DNA from: Pseudonocardia sp.
GTDB lineage: Bacteria > Actinomycetota > Actinomycetes > Mycobacteriales > Pseudonocardiaceae
DNA: 41,663 bases
Direction of reading: 5' to 3'
Assembly: GCA_030451825.1 (NCBI GenBank)
Contig: JAKDNL010000007.1
Coordinates: 1-41,663 of the forward strand
Below, piece by piece: positions 19,470 through 26,829 of this stretch. Within the stretch, counting starts at the first letter, position 1. Every line of letters begins with the position of its first letter. Position numbers and translations under genes: made by a program. The notes beneath the pieces were generated by a model, which saw only the letters and a list, made by a program, of their open reading frames with translations, ran no database searches and had not been told where the DNA came from.

Positions 19470-19499
19470 GTGTAGCACTCTTGGAGACCGGTGTTACAC
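19470..19499. promoter_or_regulatory. paired operator half-sites upstream of vapB
   Basis: GTGTAGCAC (19470-19478) and the perfect palindrome GTGT-T-ACAC (19491-19499) lie 21 bp apart, two helix turns, and end 7 bp before the antitoxin ATG at 19507. This layout suits cooperative binding of a VapB dimer pair for autoregulation. With so little leader the mRNA may be nearly leaderless. Role inferred. Confidence 0.5.
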
Positions 19500-19506
19500 T
19501 TAGCAC

Positions 19507-19770
19507 ATGCCGACCGCGCGTCCTCGTCATTTCGTGACCGAGACCGACGATCTCGCCGCCGCACTGGACGCAGCAGCGACCCGGTGGCCCGGACTGAGTC
19601 GTGCCCAGCTACTGGTGCAACTGGCCCTGGAGGGACACAAGGCCGCCCAGCATCTCCACGATGAGCGGCACCGCCGTCGACACGCCGCCGTGCGTGAGCA
19701 CAGCGGGGCCCTGACCGGCGCTTACCCCACCGGCTACCTGGATCGACTGCGCGAGGAATGGCCGGCGTGA
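19507..19770 (+). CDS. VapB-type antitoxin
   Basis: 87 residues. The first half resembles short actinobacterial VapB antitoxins, with LAAALDAAATRWPGLSRAQL forming a predicted helical DNA-binding segment; the arginine- and histidine-rich second half (HDERHRRRHAAVREH) would wrap the toxin. Its last 13 bases overlap the PIN toxin gene, the classical vapBC arrangement. Divergent from pglY. The exact antitoxin family is not recognised; the identity rests mainly on the partner. Confidence 0.72.
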   Translation: MPTARPRHFVTETDDLAAALDAAATRWPGLSRAQLLVQLALEGHKAAQHLHDERHRRRHAAVREHSGALTGAYPTGYLDRLREEWPA

Positions 19771-20153
19771 TCGTGCTGGACGCCAATGTGATCATCGCCT
19801 ACCTCGATGGGGACCACGTCCACCATCGGCGTGCCGAGCAGCTGCTCGCCCGCGAGGTCGACGACGACTTCGGCGCCAACTCGTTGACCCTCGCCGAGGT
19901 GCTGGTCATACCCGCCCGCGAGCAGTGTCTGGATGTCGTCCGGACCGTCCTACAAGACCTGGAAATCCAGGAGCTACCGTTTCCCGGCGACACTGCTCTC
20001 CAGCTCGCCCAGCTCCGCGCGGACACCGGGCTGACGATGCCCGATTGCTGCGTGCTGCTTGCCGCCGAGCACGCCACCGCACGCGTGGCCTCGTTCGACG
20101 AGCAACTCACCAGGGCAGCGACCGCCCGCCACCTCGAAACCGTGACCGACTGA
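19758..20153 (+). CDS. VapC-type PIN-domain ribonuclease toxin
   Basis: 131 residues. The four acidic PIN residues are visible: Asp8 (VLDANV), Glu47 (LTLAEVL), Asp96 (MPDCCVL) and Asp114 (ASFDEQL). PIN toxins cut tRNA or rRNA when not bound by their antitoxin. It overlaps the antitoxin gene by 13 bp. Inserted between the two halves of the BREX locus on the opposite strand. The metal-binding set is complete, so it looks functional. Confidence 0.87.
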   Translation: MAGVIVLDANVIIAYLDGDHVHHRRAEQLLAREVDDDFGANSLTLAEVLVIPAREQCLDVVRTVLQDLEIQELPFPGDTALQLAQLRADTGLTMPDCCVLLAAEHATARVASFDEQLTRAATARHLETVTD

Positions 20154-20437
20154 CCGGCATTCGGCCGGCAGGTAGCGCACTCGCGACCGCCTTTCCGTGC
20201 ACCTCTCGGAGGCAGCCGCGAGCGCCGAGGTCGAAGGCGCACAACGTGGGCATGTCGCCTACCTGCGCCGACAGGGTCGTCCGAGTGGCAGGAACACGTT
20301 CGGCTGACCGGAGGTGGCGCCGATCGCGTCGGAACCACCAGGTGTGCGATCTCGACCGGATCGCGGCCCCGTCGCACGGCAGGCTCGACCCGGCGTCGCA
20401 CCGGGCGGTCGGACTATCAGAGTGATATCGTCGCGGC
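20154..20437. other. intergenic region between the two toxin-antitoxin pairs
   Basis: About 280 bp without a convincing gene. Short frames on both strands lack family features. The only feature found is the palindrome at 20415-20427 before the second antitoxin. Confidence 0.6.
20415..20427. promoter_or_regulatory. palindrome upstream of second antitoxin
   Basis: TATCA-GAG-TGATA, a perfect 5+3+5 inverted repeat ending 10 bp before the ATG at 20438. Likely operator for the ribbon-helix-helix antitoxin by position and symmetry. Confidence 0.5.
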
Positions 20438-20683
20438 ATGGACGTGCTGATCAGAGACTTACCGACTGACGTCCACGCAGAGCTGGCCCGTCGCGCTGCC
20501 GCCGAGGACAAGAGTCTTCGCGCCTATCTACGCGAGGTGCTCACTGAGCATGTGGCCGTTCCTTCGATGGACCAGTGGCTCGAGCACCTGCGCGAGCTTG
20601 GGCCGAACCACGTGGTCCCACCAACCGGGGCCGAGCTCGTCGCCGCTGCCCGTGCCGAGGACGACGAGCTGATGGGCCGTTGA
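20438..20683 (+). CDS. ribbon-helix-helix antitoxin, FitA/VapB type
   Basis: 81 residues. The N terminus MDVLIRDLPTDVHAELARRA followed by SLRAYLREVL is the ribbon-helix-helix signature of FitA-like antitoxins. The C-terminal tail (LVAAARAEDDELMGR) is the probable toxin-binding part. The stop TGA overlaps the toxin's TTG start (TTGA). Autoregulation through the palindrome just upstream is likely. Confidence 0.83.
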   Translation: MDVLIRDLPTDVHAELARRAAAEDKSLRAYLREVLTEHVAVPSMDQWLEHLRELGPNHVVPPTGAELVAAARAEDDELMGR

Positions 20684-21075
20684 CGATCGCCGTCGTCGAT
20701 GCCGCCACAGTCGTCGACCTGATCTGTGACCTGCCTGCCGCCGACCCGTTTCGGCATCACCTGACCGCGGCCGACGCTGTTGCCGCTCCCGCCCACCTGG
20801 ATGCCGAGGTGCTCTCGGCACTGGGTCGACTGAAGCGTGCCGGCCAGCTGACCCGCGAGGCCGAGCGTGTGGAGGCACTTCGCACATTTGGCGCCAGACG
20901 GTGGCCCCTTCGGCCTCTGTTGTCGGCCGCCTGGGCGCTGACGGACCGTATCGCGGTCCGCGATGCCCTTTATGTGGCTCTGGCGACGTCGCTCGACGCG
21001 ACCCTGGTCACCTCCGACGCGCGCCTCCGGAGGGGTGCGTCTGACATCGTCAACGTCGTCGAACCGAACGACTGA
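20680..21075 (+). CDS. PIN-domain toxin (VapC/FitB type)
   Basis: 131 residues from the TTG at 20680 which overlaps the antitoxin stop. Acidic PIN residues: Asp7 (VVDAAT), Glu43 (LDAEVLSAL), Asp95 (VRDALYVAL) and Asp113 (TSDARL). A longer frame back to 20575 lies inside the antitoxin and was rejected. Likely an intact sequence-specific RNase with its own antitoxin; the target RNA is unknown. Confidence 0.85.
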   Translation: MTIAVVDAATVVDLICDLPAADPFRHHLTAADAVAAPAHLDAEVLSALGRLKRAGQLTREAERVEALRTFGARRWPLRPLLSAAWALTDRIAVRDALYVALATSLDATLVTSDARLRRGASDIVNVVEPND

Positions 21076-21089
21076 GCCTGTTGTGCGCA

Positions 21090-21178
21090 AGTCGAGAGTG
21101 GACCCGGCCTGCTGCACGCCCTCGGTCGGCCGCAGGACGAAGCCGCCCTGGGTGGACCCGTTACGGGATGTCGATCAG
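21090..21178 (-). pseudogene. fragment of the 5' end of pglY
   Basis: About 89 bp aligns with bases 19082-19169 of the intact pglY at clearly over 80% identity by eye, with a one-base length difference. On the minus strand it reads LIDIP, then after a shift QGGFVLRPTEGVQQ, matching pglY LIEIP and QGDFVLRLTEGVQQ. It lies about 1.9 kb upstream of the real gene in the same orientation. It marks an old pglY copy, recombination scar or the previous boundary of the BREX unit. Confidence 0.75.
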
Positions 21179-21336
21179 ACCCTGGCAGCCGTCTCGGCAA
21201 GGCGAACCTTGCGGTGGCCGTCGGGCGGCCGGATAATGCCGTACTCGACCTCGGCGAGAGTGATCGCCGTGGTGTGCAGCCGACCCACCGCGTCGGATCA
21301 GGCGAGCACGTCCGGGTCCGGTTCGATGACGATCAC
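21175..21336 (-). pseudogene. VapC/FitB-type PIN toxin relic
   Basis: From a GTG at 21336 the frame reads VIVIEPDPDVLA, then a TGA (21298-21300), then in the same frame RLHTTAITLAEVEYGIIRPP and DGHRKVRLAETAARV. This matches the N-terminal third of FitB-like toxins. The stop, the missing C-terminal two thirds and the direct junction with the pglY fragment show that it is dead. Confidence 0.65.
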
Positions 21337-21559
21337 GGAATGTCCGGCAGGTCAGCTGCGCGGGCCATGTCCGACCGCGGTGGAGCGTGCACGTCGGCGC
21401 GACCGATCGCCGCGAAACGGATCGCCTGGGCGAGGTTGAGCTGCTCGTCGTCCGGCGCGATGACCGCATCGGTCAGGATCGCAGATCGACGCTGTCGGCC
21501 AGCCCGTGCATGGCGTCGCTGGTGAAGATTGTCCACTCGCGGTAGTCCGTTCCCGTCAT
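21333..21559 (-). pseudogene. small unrecognised gene, frameshifted, preceding the VapC relic
   Basis: ATG at 21559 (MTGTDYREWTIFTSDAMHG) runs into a stop near 21475; the adjacent frame continues ILTDAVIAPDDEQLNLAQAI and ends RAADLPDIP with TGA at 21333-21335. A one-base shift near 21480 would join them into about 76 residues. It ends overlapping the GTG of the PIN relic and starts 8 bp after the upstream gene's TAG. Position is that of an antitoxin, but no antitoxin fold is recognised. Confidence 0.45.
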
Positions 21560-21567
21560 CTGTCGGT

Positions 21568-22869
21568 CTACTCGATGACGCGAGCCTGCCAGGACACGTC
21601 GCTGTCATCGTGCCCGAGCTGCGGATGCGGTCGACCGTGTGCGTACGGCAGACACCGGTCGGCCAGTTCCGGCGTGATCGCGCCGCCTGTGCTCAGCCAT
21701 CGGACCCAGTCGGGAAGCAGCGCCACGAGCTGTTCGGCGAAATCTTCCACGTAGTAGTTGCGCACGTGCAGCACGCACAGCGCGACCCGGTGCGGAGAGC
21801 AGGTGGCGAACACCGCGCCGATGCGGCTCAGATTCCAGGAATCGGCCAGTTCCTCGGCGTACGCGTCCAGAACCTCCGACTGCGCCGAGTCGTCGGAGAC
21901 CCTGCCCCGGAGCCATGCGGTGAACTCGACTGCCGCGGTGGCCGACGTCAGATCCGTGTCGGGCCGGCCCTCCGTTGCCGGTACGACGGGAAGAACGACC
22001 TCGGCCAACCGCTTACTGCGGTGATACTCGGCGAACTGCTCGGCGTTCTCGCCACCGGGGCGCATGAACCCCGTGTCCGCGGGCAGCAGGGAAGCCAGGA
22101 GCGACCGGTCCGTGGCCGGGGCCAGGACGGTTCCGGCCGATGCGGTCTCACCCACGCCGTCCTGCCAGCCGGCGAACGCCGCCTCGGAGGACGGGTAGTA
22201 GGCACTGTGCACGGTGAAGGCATCATGCCCGCAGACGTCGATATCCCAGAGTACCAGCGAACGGACGTCTCCGCGGTCTTGATGGGGGCGGTGACGGCGA
22301 ACCGGCTGCCGTACCGGTCCGAGGTCCACAGCACCGGTCCCGTGACGTCCGGTTCGGACGGCGCGACCGGCAGCGCGCGTCCGGCGGGCAGGTTCCGCAG
22401 CCGGTTCATCGCCTCGACAACGGCATCGACATGCGGGTGTGGCAGCACGTGCGTCAACGCGGTCAGGACCCGCCACTGCGCGCGGCAGGTGTGCGAGGGC
22501 CCGGTGGTCACCGTCAACGCCTCGGTGATTGCGGCTTCGATTTCTGCGAGCAGCGCCTCGGCCAGGTCGTGCGGGCGCGCGCCCTCGGCCACCGATGACC
22601 GCTCTTCCTCGGTGAGCACGGCTCCCAGTCGCGCGCACACGGCGTCGGCCACGATGATGTCAGGCTCGTCCGCCACAGCCCGTGTGACGTCTGTGACCAG
22701 ATCCGTCGCCAGCGCCGCAGCTCGCGACCCCCGCTGCCCATCGATCTGGGCTCGTTGGGCGGTCAACCGTTCGGACGCCCGTGGCAGTTCAGAGAAGTCC
22801 TGCGCCGGGGCAGGGCCAGTTCGGCGACGTCGGGTGCCCGCACGTCAGGGCCGTAGCAGCGCGCGACAT
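21568..22869 (-). pseudogene. unrecognised gene broken by two frameshifts
   Basis: Three frames join into one protein of about 430 residues. It starts at ATG 22869 (MSRAATALTCGHPTSPNWPC), shifts near 22811 at CTGCCCCGGC into AQDFSELPRASERLTAQRA, and shifts again near 22270 between APIKTAE and VRSLVLWDIDVCGHDAF. Removing one C at the first and adding one G at the second restores the frame. The last part (NYYVEDFAEQLVALLPDWVR) runs to the TAG at 21568. No family is recognised. RBS-like GAGAGAAG precedes the ATG. Two independent lesions make sequencing error less likely than decay. Confidence 0.6.
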
Positions 22870-22878
22870 GGGCTTCTC

Positions 22879-22980
22879 TCATTCCAGCAACGACTCGTTG
22901 ACCCACTCCGGGCACTTGTTCTCCGGGTTCGCATTCGGCGGGAGCTTGCATTCTGACGTCGCCCACACGTCTGCGCAGAG
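22879..22980 (-). pseudogene. truncated 3' end of a gene cut by the HNH insertion
   Basis: The frame directly after the HNH gene's TGA reads LCADVWATSECK then LPPNANPENKCPEWVNESLL and ends at TGA 22879-22881, 9 bp before the ATG of the next (frameshifted) gene. Cysteine and tryptophan content is protein-like and the spacing to the next gene is operon-like, so it is probably the tail of a lost gene. Family unknown. Confidence 0.45.
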
Positions 22981-24375
22981 TCAGGAAGGCGGCGCGCCGG
23001 AAAGATCGTCCAGGTTCGCGATGCGGACACCGGTCGCGGGGTCGCGTTTCGCGGCACCGGCGGTCGGCATGTCGCGCCGCCGTTCCGGGATATCGATCAT
23101 CGGTCCGGGCTGTCGGCGCGGTGTCCGGCCCGGATCGATCCACGCCGGCGGGACGAACTCCGGGAGTCCGTCGCGGATGCGGACCAGCCATCCGGAATGA
23201 TGAATCAGCCGATGATGCCGCCTACACAGCATCACCAGATTCTCGAGTTTCGTATCGCCGAGTTCCTCCCACGGAAGAATATGATGAATTTCCGACCACG
23301 AGGGCGGCCGATCACATCCGGGATGGGCGCATCCTGTATCTCGGGCGGTCACCGCGCGGCGGAGTCCGTCGGGAATGGTCCGCGTTGCCCGTCCGACGTC
23401 GAGGGGCTGACCGTTGCCGTTCATCACGATCGGGATGACGGCGGCGTCGCAGGCCAGCATCCGCAGTGTCTCGGGTGAGGTCTGGCCGCCGAAGTCGAGC
23501 ATCCCGGACCGGGCGCGCTTCTCCAGATCCTCGAGGCGCACAATCACCGAGATCTGCGGGCGGCGCCCACCGGTCTCCGGCACCAGCGAGGTGGGCCCGT
23601 GTTCGAGGGCGAACCCGCACACCTCGGCCAGCGCCTCCGCCTGACGTTGGGCTGGTTCGCGGGTCTCGTCCGACGACGCCGGCTTGGACTTGGCGTCGAT
23701 GACGGTGGCGATGGTGTCGAACATGGCGGCGTCGTCGAAACGGCCGGTGATCTTCCCGCCGGGCCGGTTGCGGTGACGCACCAGCCGCAACTCGTTGATC
23801 TCGGGTTCGGGACGGTCGTCGGGCTCGGGGCCGTCCTGGTCGAGCTTCTCGATCAGCTCTGTGCCCCACGCCTGCAACTCGGAGGGCGTGTACTCGCCGG
23901 TGTGGGCTGCCAGCTCCACCTCGGCGGCGGCCCAGACTTCCGGTGCCAGTCGTTCGGCCGCGCGGCTGCCGAGGACCTTCGCCACGACCTCGACGTGGCG
24001 AAGACTGGTGCGGCCGGCGTCGAACACCTCGGTGGTCGACGGCAGTCGCGGCGGCAGCACGGTGCCGTCCAGCGCGACCTTGCCGACGACGTTCTCCGCG
24101 GCCATCACGTGTCGGCGGGCCTCGAATCGTTCCCAGCCCAGCAGATCCGCCAACGCGGAGGCGCTGGACTTGTAGCCGCGGGAGGTGAACACGTCCCGCC
24201 GCTCGACGGTGGCCAGAGTGCCGACCGAGAGGTGATCGAGCCGCCGCCGTCCGGCCTCGCACGCGATCAGCACGGAGAGCTGCTCGGCATCGCCCGCCCC
24301 GGTCGTAGCCGCGCGCAGCTCCTCGACCGCCTCGATGAGGCGGTCGTGCGCGGCAGCGACCCGACCGTCGGACAT
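22981..24375 (-). CDS. DUF222 / 13E12-repeat-type HNH endonuclease
   Basis: 464 residues. N-terminal DUF222 helical domain (about 1-330) with ALADLLGWERFEARRHV, then a C-terminal HNH domain at about 350-395: CAHPGCDRPP, EIHHILPWEELG, NLVMLCRRHHRLIHH, with the two-cysteine clusters and catalytic HH. This is the REP13E12 family scattered in mycobacteria and relatives and associated with mobile DNA. ATG at 24375 has GGAGGC upstream. The promoter at 24382-24410 carries an SOS box. The cut gene tail downstream suggests it came in by insertion. Confidence 0.9.
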   Translation of the reverse strand: MSDGRVAAAHDRLIEAVEELRAATTGAGDAEQLSVLIACEAGRRRLDHLSVGTLATVERRDVFTSRGYKSSASALADLLGWERFEARRHVMAAENVVGKVALDGTVLPPRLPSTTEVFDAGRTSLRHVEVVAKVLGSRAAERLAPEVWAAAEVELAAHTGEYTPSELQAWGTELIEKLDQDGPEPDDRPEPEINELRLVRHRNRPGGKITGRFDDAAMFDTIATVIDAKSKPASSDETREPAQRQAEALAEVCGFALEHGPTSLVPETGGRRPQISVIVRLEDLEKRARSGMLDFGGQTSPETLRMLACDAAVIPIVMNGNGQPLDVGRATRTIPDGLRRAVTARDTGCAHPGCDRPPSWSEIHHILPWEELGDTKLENLVMLCRRHHRLIHHSGWLVRIRDGLPEFVPPAWIDPGRTPRRQPGPMIDIPERRRDMPTAGAAKRDPATGVRIANLDDLSGAPPS

Positions 24376-24381
24376 GCCTCC

Positions 24382-24410
24382 ATGTTACTCGAACACACGT
24401 TCGCATTCAA
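24382..24410 (-). promoter_or_regulatory. promoter with LexA (SOS) box for the HNH gene
   Basis: On the minus strand: -35 TTGAAT (24405-24410), a 17-bp spacer, -10 TAACAT (24382-24387). The spacer contains TCGAAC-ACAC-GTTCG-C (+ strand 24389-24404), 11 of 12 positions of the actinobacterial LexA consensus TCGAAC-N4-GTTCGA. LexA bound here would block RNA polymerase. Several 13E12 genes of Mycobacterium tuberculosis are known LexA targets. Confidence 0.75.
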
Positions 24411-24479
24411 GTCCGTCGTCGCAGGTCGGAGACCACTCGGCGCAGCCTCCTCAGACGCCTGCCCGATCACGGAGCACTC

Positions 24480-26786
24480 TCATGCCGGCCACCGCTTGCG
24501 CTGGTAGTCGTAGGTCTCCTCCGGTGACAGCTCCCTGGTCGAGCTGTTCATCCGGACCAGGAACGTCTGCCGCTGGTCGCCCTTGGACGGGGTGACGAAC
24601 ACCGGGCGAGCGGCCGGCCCGACGACGACCCGTGCCACGGTTCCGCCGTCCATCTCGGTGAAGCCCAACGTCACATCGGTCGCCGCAGCGCGGCCCAGGC
24701 GGGTCGACAGCAGATCGGTCAGCCACAGATCCCAACCGTCGGTGTCGCGCTTCTTGCCCTGGAACGGGTAGTCCTGCTCGATCCCGACGACCGCACCGTC
24801 GTCGGACACACCGACCAGGAGCGTGCCGCCGTCGGCGTTCATGAACCCGGCGACGGACTTCAGGACGGCGTGCTCCATGGCCGCGTCCTTCTCCCCGGTC
24901 CGCAGGTTCTTCCGCCCGGTCGACTTGAACTCGACGACCCTGCTCTCCCCCGCCGCGATGACCCGGCGGATCTCCCCGACGACGTCGGTCCCGTCGGAGG
25001 CGTAGGGATTGTCCGACCCGTCGGCCAGGCGGTTGACCGGCTTTCCGGTGGCGTCCTCGATCTGCTTGAGCAGCCGTTCGAAGCGAGCGGTGAAGAAGGC
25101 CGGGAAGTCGTCGGCGCGCAGCGCGAGGGGGTCGATGTCGTGCGAGCGCAGGATCGCATCGAGCTCCTCGGGCGCGATCGCGTCCTTCGACTCGATCCGG
25201 GCCAGGTACGCGCTCGGTGCCGCGCCCCCGATTCGGCGGTTGGTCCGGGCGTCGATCGTGGTCTTGTTGACGATGCTGTCCACCAGTGAGGTGGACTCGC
25301 CGGTTCGCGCAGCCCACGCCTTCGGGAAGATGTGGTGCACGTCGACCGCGTCGTCCACGTAGGTGTGCAGGTCGATGGCGGTGCCGGTGCGGAAGTCGCG
25401 ACCGCCGCGCTTCATCTGCTGCGCATACAGACCCTTGTAGGCCGCGCTGTTGCGGGTGCGCATGGACAGCAGCCGGCCGGCCTGGAACTGGGACTCCCGC
25501 ACGGTGCGTGGCTCGTCGCCGCCACCGACCCACGCGACGACGTCGGGCAGGTCGTAGGCGAACCGCGTCTCGGTCGATCCGCCGTACATCTCGCCGAACA
25601 CGCCGCACCAGAACCACTGCCGCAGTCGCTGGGTGACGGCGTAGCCATCAGCCTGGTCGCCGAGTACGACCATCATCGCCGTCAGGGGGACGAGTTGGGT
25701 CGGATACGGCAGGTCCCGGGCGACGAAGATCCGCTCGCCGTGCAGGAAGCGCACGACCTGCGACAGTGCGCCCGTCACATCGTCCGCCCACCTCCGGTAG
25801 TCCTCGAGCTCGAGGTCCAGGACGTCGCGGCGCTTACAGGACACCGCCGGCACCCGGTCGTCGCCCGGCTTCTCCGCGATGTGGCGCTCCCGGCGGGCGT
25901 AGGTCGCCAGCAGCGTGATGATCTGCAGGAAGTCGGTCGACGGGAACTCGCCGAGGACCGCGTAGGCCCCCAGTTCGGCCTTTCGCTTGTCCCAGTCGTC
26001 ACGCAGGCTGAAGTTGTCCGCGGCGAACGTGGCGGTGAGCAGCTCGAACACGCTCAGGGATACGCCGCCGGTGTTCACCTTCTCGAAGACCTGGCAGACG
26101 GCCTCCTTCGGCGTGGAGCGCGCGAGCTCGATCACCGGGACGCGGTACTGCAGGAACGGCGCGATGACGGCCTCGTGGAACGCCGCCCAGACCGGGAACC
26201 GGCCGGCCGCGTCGGAGGCGAGGAAGTCCTGCTGCCATCGCATCGTCTCGATCGGGTCGAGCACGATGTCGAGCGGGAACAGCTGCGCCTCGACCTGTGC
26301 GCTCCGCGTCGATGCGTCCACGTCGACCTCACCGCGGAAGTTCCGGCGCACACCGTCAGCCGGCAGCGAGACCATCGCCTCCTCGCGGTCGGCATCCGGG
26401 TCGATGCACTGCCGGATGTCGGCGAAGTAGCGGCGCGATATCGGGTTCTTGCGCACGTCCCGGGTCGGCACCGGCACCCCCGAGCGCAGCGCGAGGTAGA
26501 GCGACGTCGTGCGCTGCTGACCGTCGAGCAGCAGGAACTCCGGCTCGACCTCACCTCCCGCCACGCCCTCCAGCACCCGGGGCTTGAACTTGACCTCGGG
26601 GTTGCCGGTGCGCAGCGTCATCACCGCGCCGATCGGGTACGACCGCGACACCGACGCGAGCAGGCTCGCGATGTGGACGTCGTCCCACACCCAGCCACGC
26701 TGGAAGTCGGGAAGCTGGAGCGCACCCCCGTGGGCCCGGTCGAGCAGGGTGCTCAGTGCCATCGCGTCGCTGGTGAACGTGTCCAC
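24480..26786 (-). CDS. DUF262-DUF1524(HNH)-AlbA_2 fusion, GmrSD-like restriction factor
   Basis: About 768 residues in three parts. DUF262 (GmrS-type, 1 to ~350) has LPDFQRGWVW (25-34) and LLLDGQQRTTSL (86-97), the nucleotide-dependent core of type IV enzymes. DUF1524 HNH nuclease has HHIFPKAW at about 484-491 followed by NKTTIDARTNRRIG. The C-terminal ~165 residues form a Schlafen AlbA_2 domain: EFKSTGRKN, then GFMNADGGTLLVGVSDDG. GTG at 26786 was chosen (43 bp after pglX, GGAA upstream); an earlier GTG at 26858 would overlap pglX. GmrSD proteins cut modified phage DNA; the AlbA_2 fusion in a BREX-2 unit is unusual. Function inferred. Confidence 0.85.
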   Translation of the reverse strand: MDTFTSDAMALSTLLDRAHGGALQLPDFQRGWVWDDVHIASLLASVSRSYPIGAVMTLRTGNPEVKFKPRVLEGVAGGEVEPEFLLLDGQQRTTSLYLALRSGVPVPTRDVRKNPISRRYFADIRQCIDPDADREEAMVSLPADGVRRNFRGEVDVDASTRSAQVEAQLFPLDIVLDPIETMRWQQDFLASDAAGRFPVWAAFHEAVIAPFLQYRVPVIELARSTPKEAVCQVFEKVNTGGVSLSVFELLTATFAADNFSLRDDWDKRKAELGAYAVLGEFPSTDFLQIITLLATYARRERHIAEKPGDDRVPAVSCKRRDVLDLELEDYRRWADDVTGALSQVVRFLHGERIFVARDLPYPTQLVPLTAMMVVLGDQADGYAVTQRLRQWFWCGVFGEMYGGSTETRFAYDLPDVVAWVGGGDEPRTVRESQFQAGRLLSMRTRNSAAYKGLYAQQMKRGGRDFRTGTAIDLHTYVDDAVDVHHIFPKAWAARTGESTSLVDSIVNKTTIDARTNRRIGGAAPSAYLARIESKDAIAPEELDAILRSHDIDPLALRADDFPAFFTARFERLLKQIEDATGKPVNRLADGSDNPYASDGTDVVGEIRRVIAAGESRVVEFKSTGRKNLRTGEKDAAMEHAVLKSVAGFMNADGGTLLVGVSDDGAVVGIEQDYPFQGKKRDTDGWDLWLTDLLSTRLGRAAATDVTLGFTEMDGGTVARVVVGPAARPVFVTPSKGDQRQTFLVRMNSSTRELSPEETYDYQRKRWPA

Positions 26787-26829
26787 GCGGTTCCGTTCGT
26801 CGGGGTGGATGTGATGGAGAGTGCGCCGG

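Noticed and set aside
22763-22881. Minus-strand ATG frame MREAHVARCYGPDV overlapping the gene-tail stop as ATGA
   Set aside because: It is only 39 codons and ends without features; the neighbouring frame from ATG 22869 gives a better continuation into the long unknown protein.
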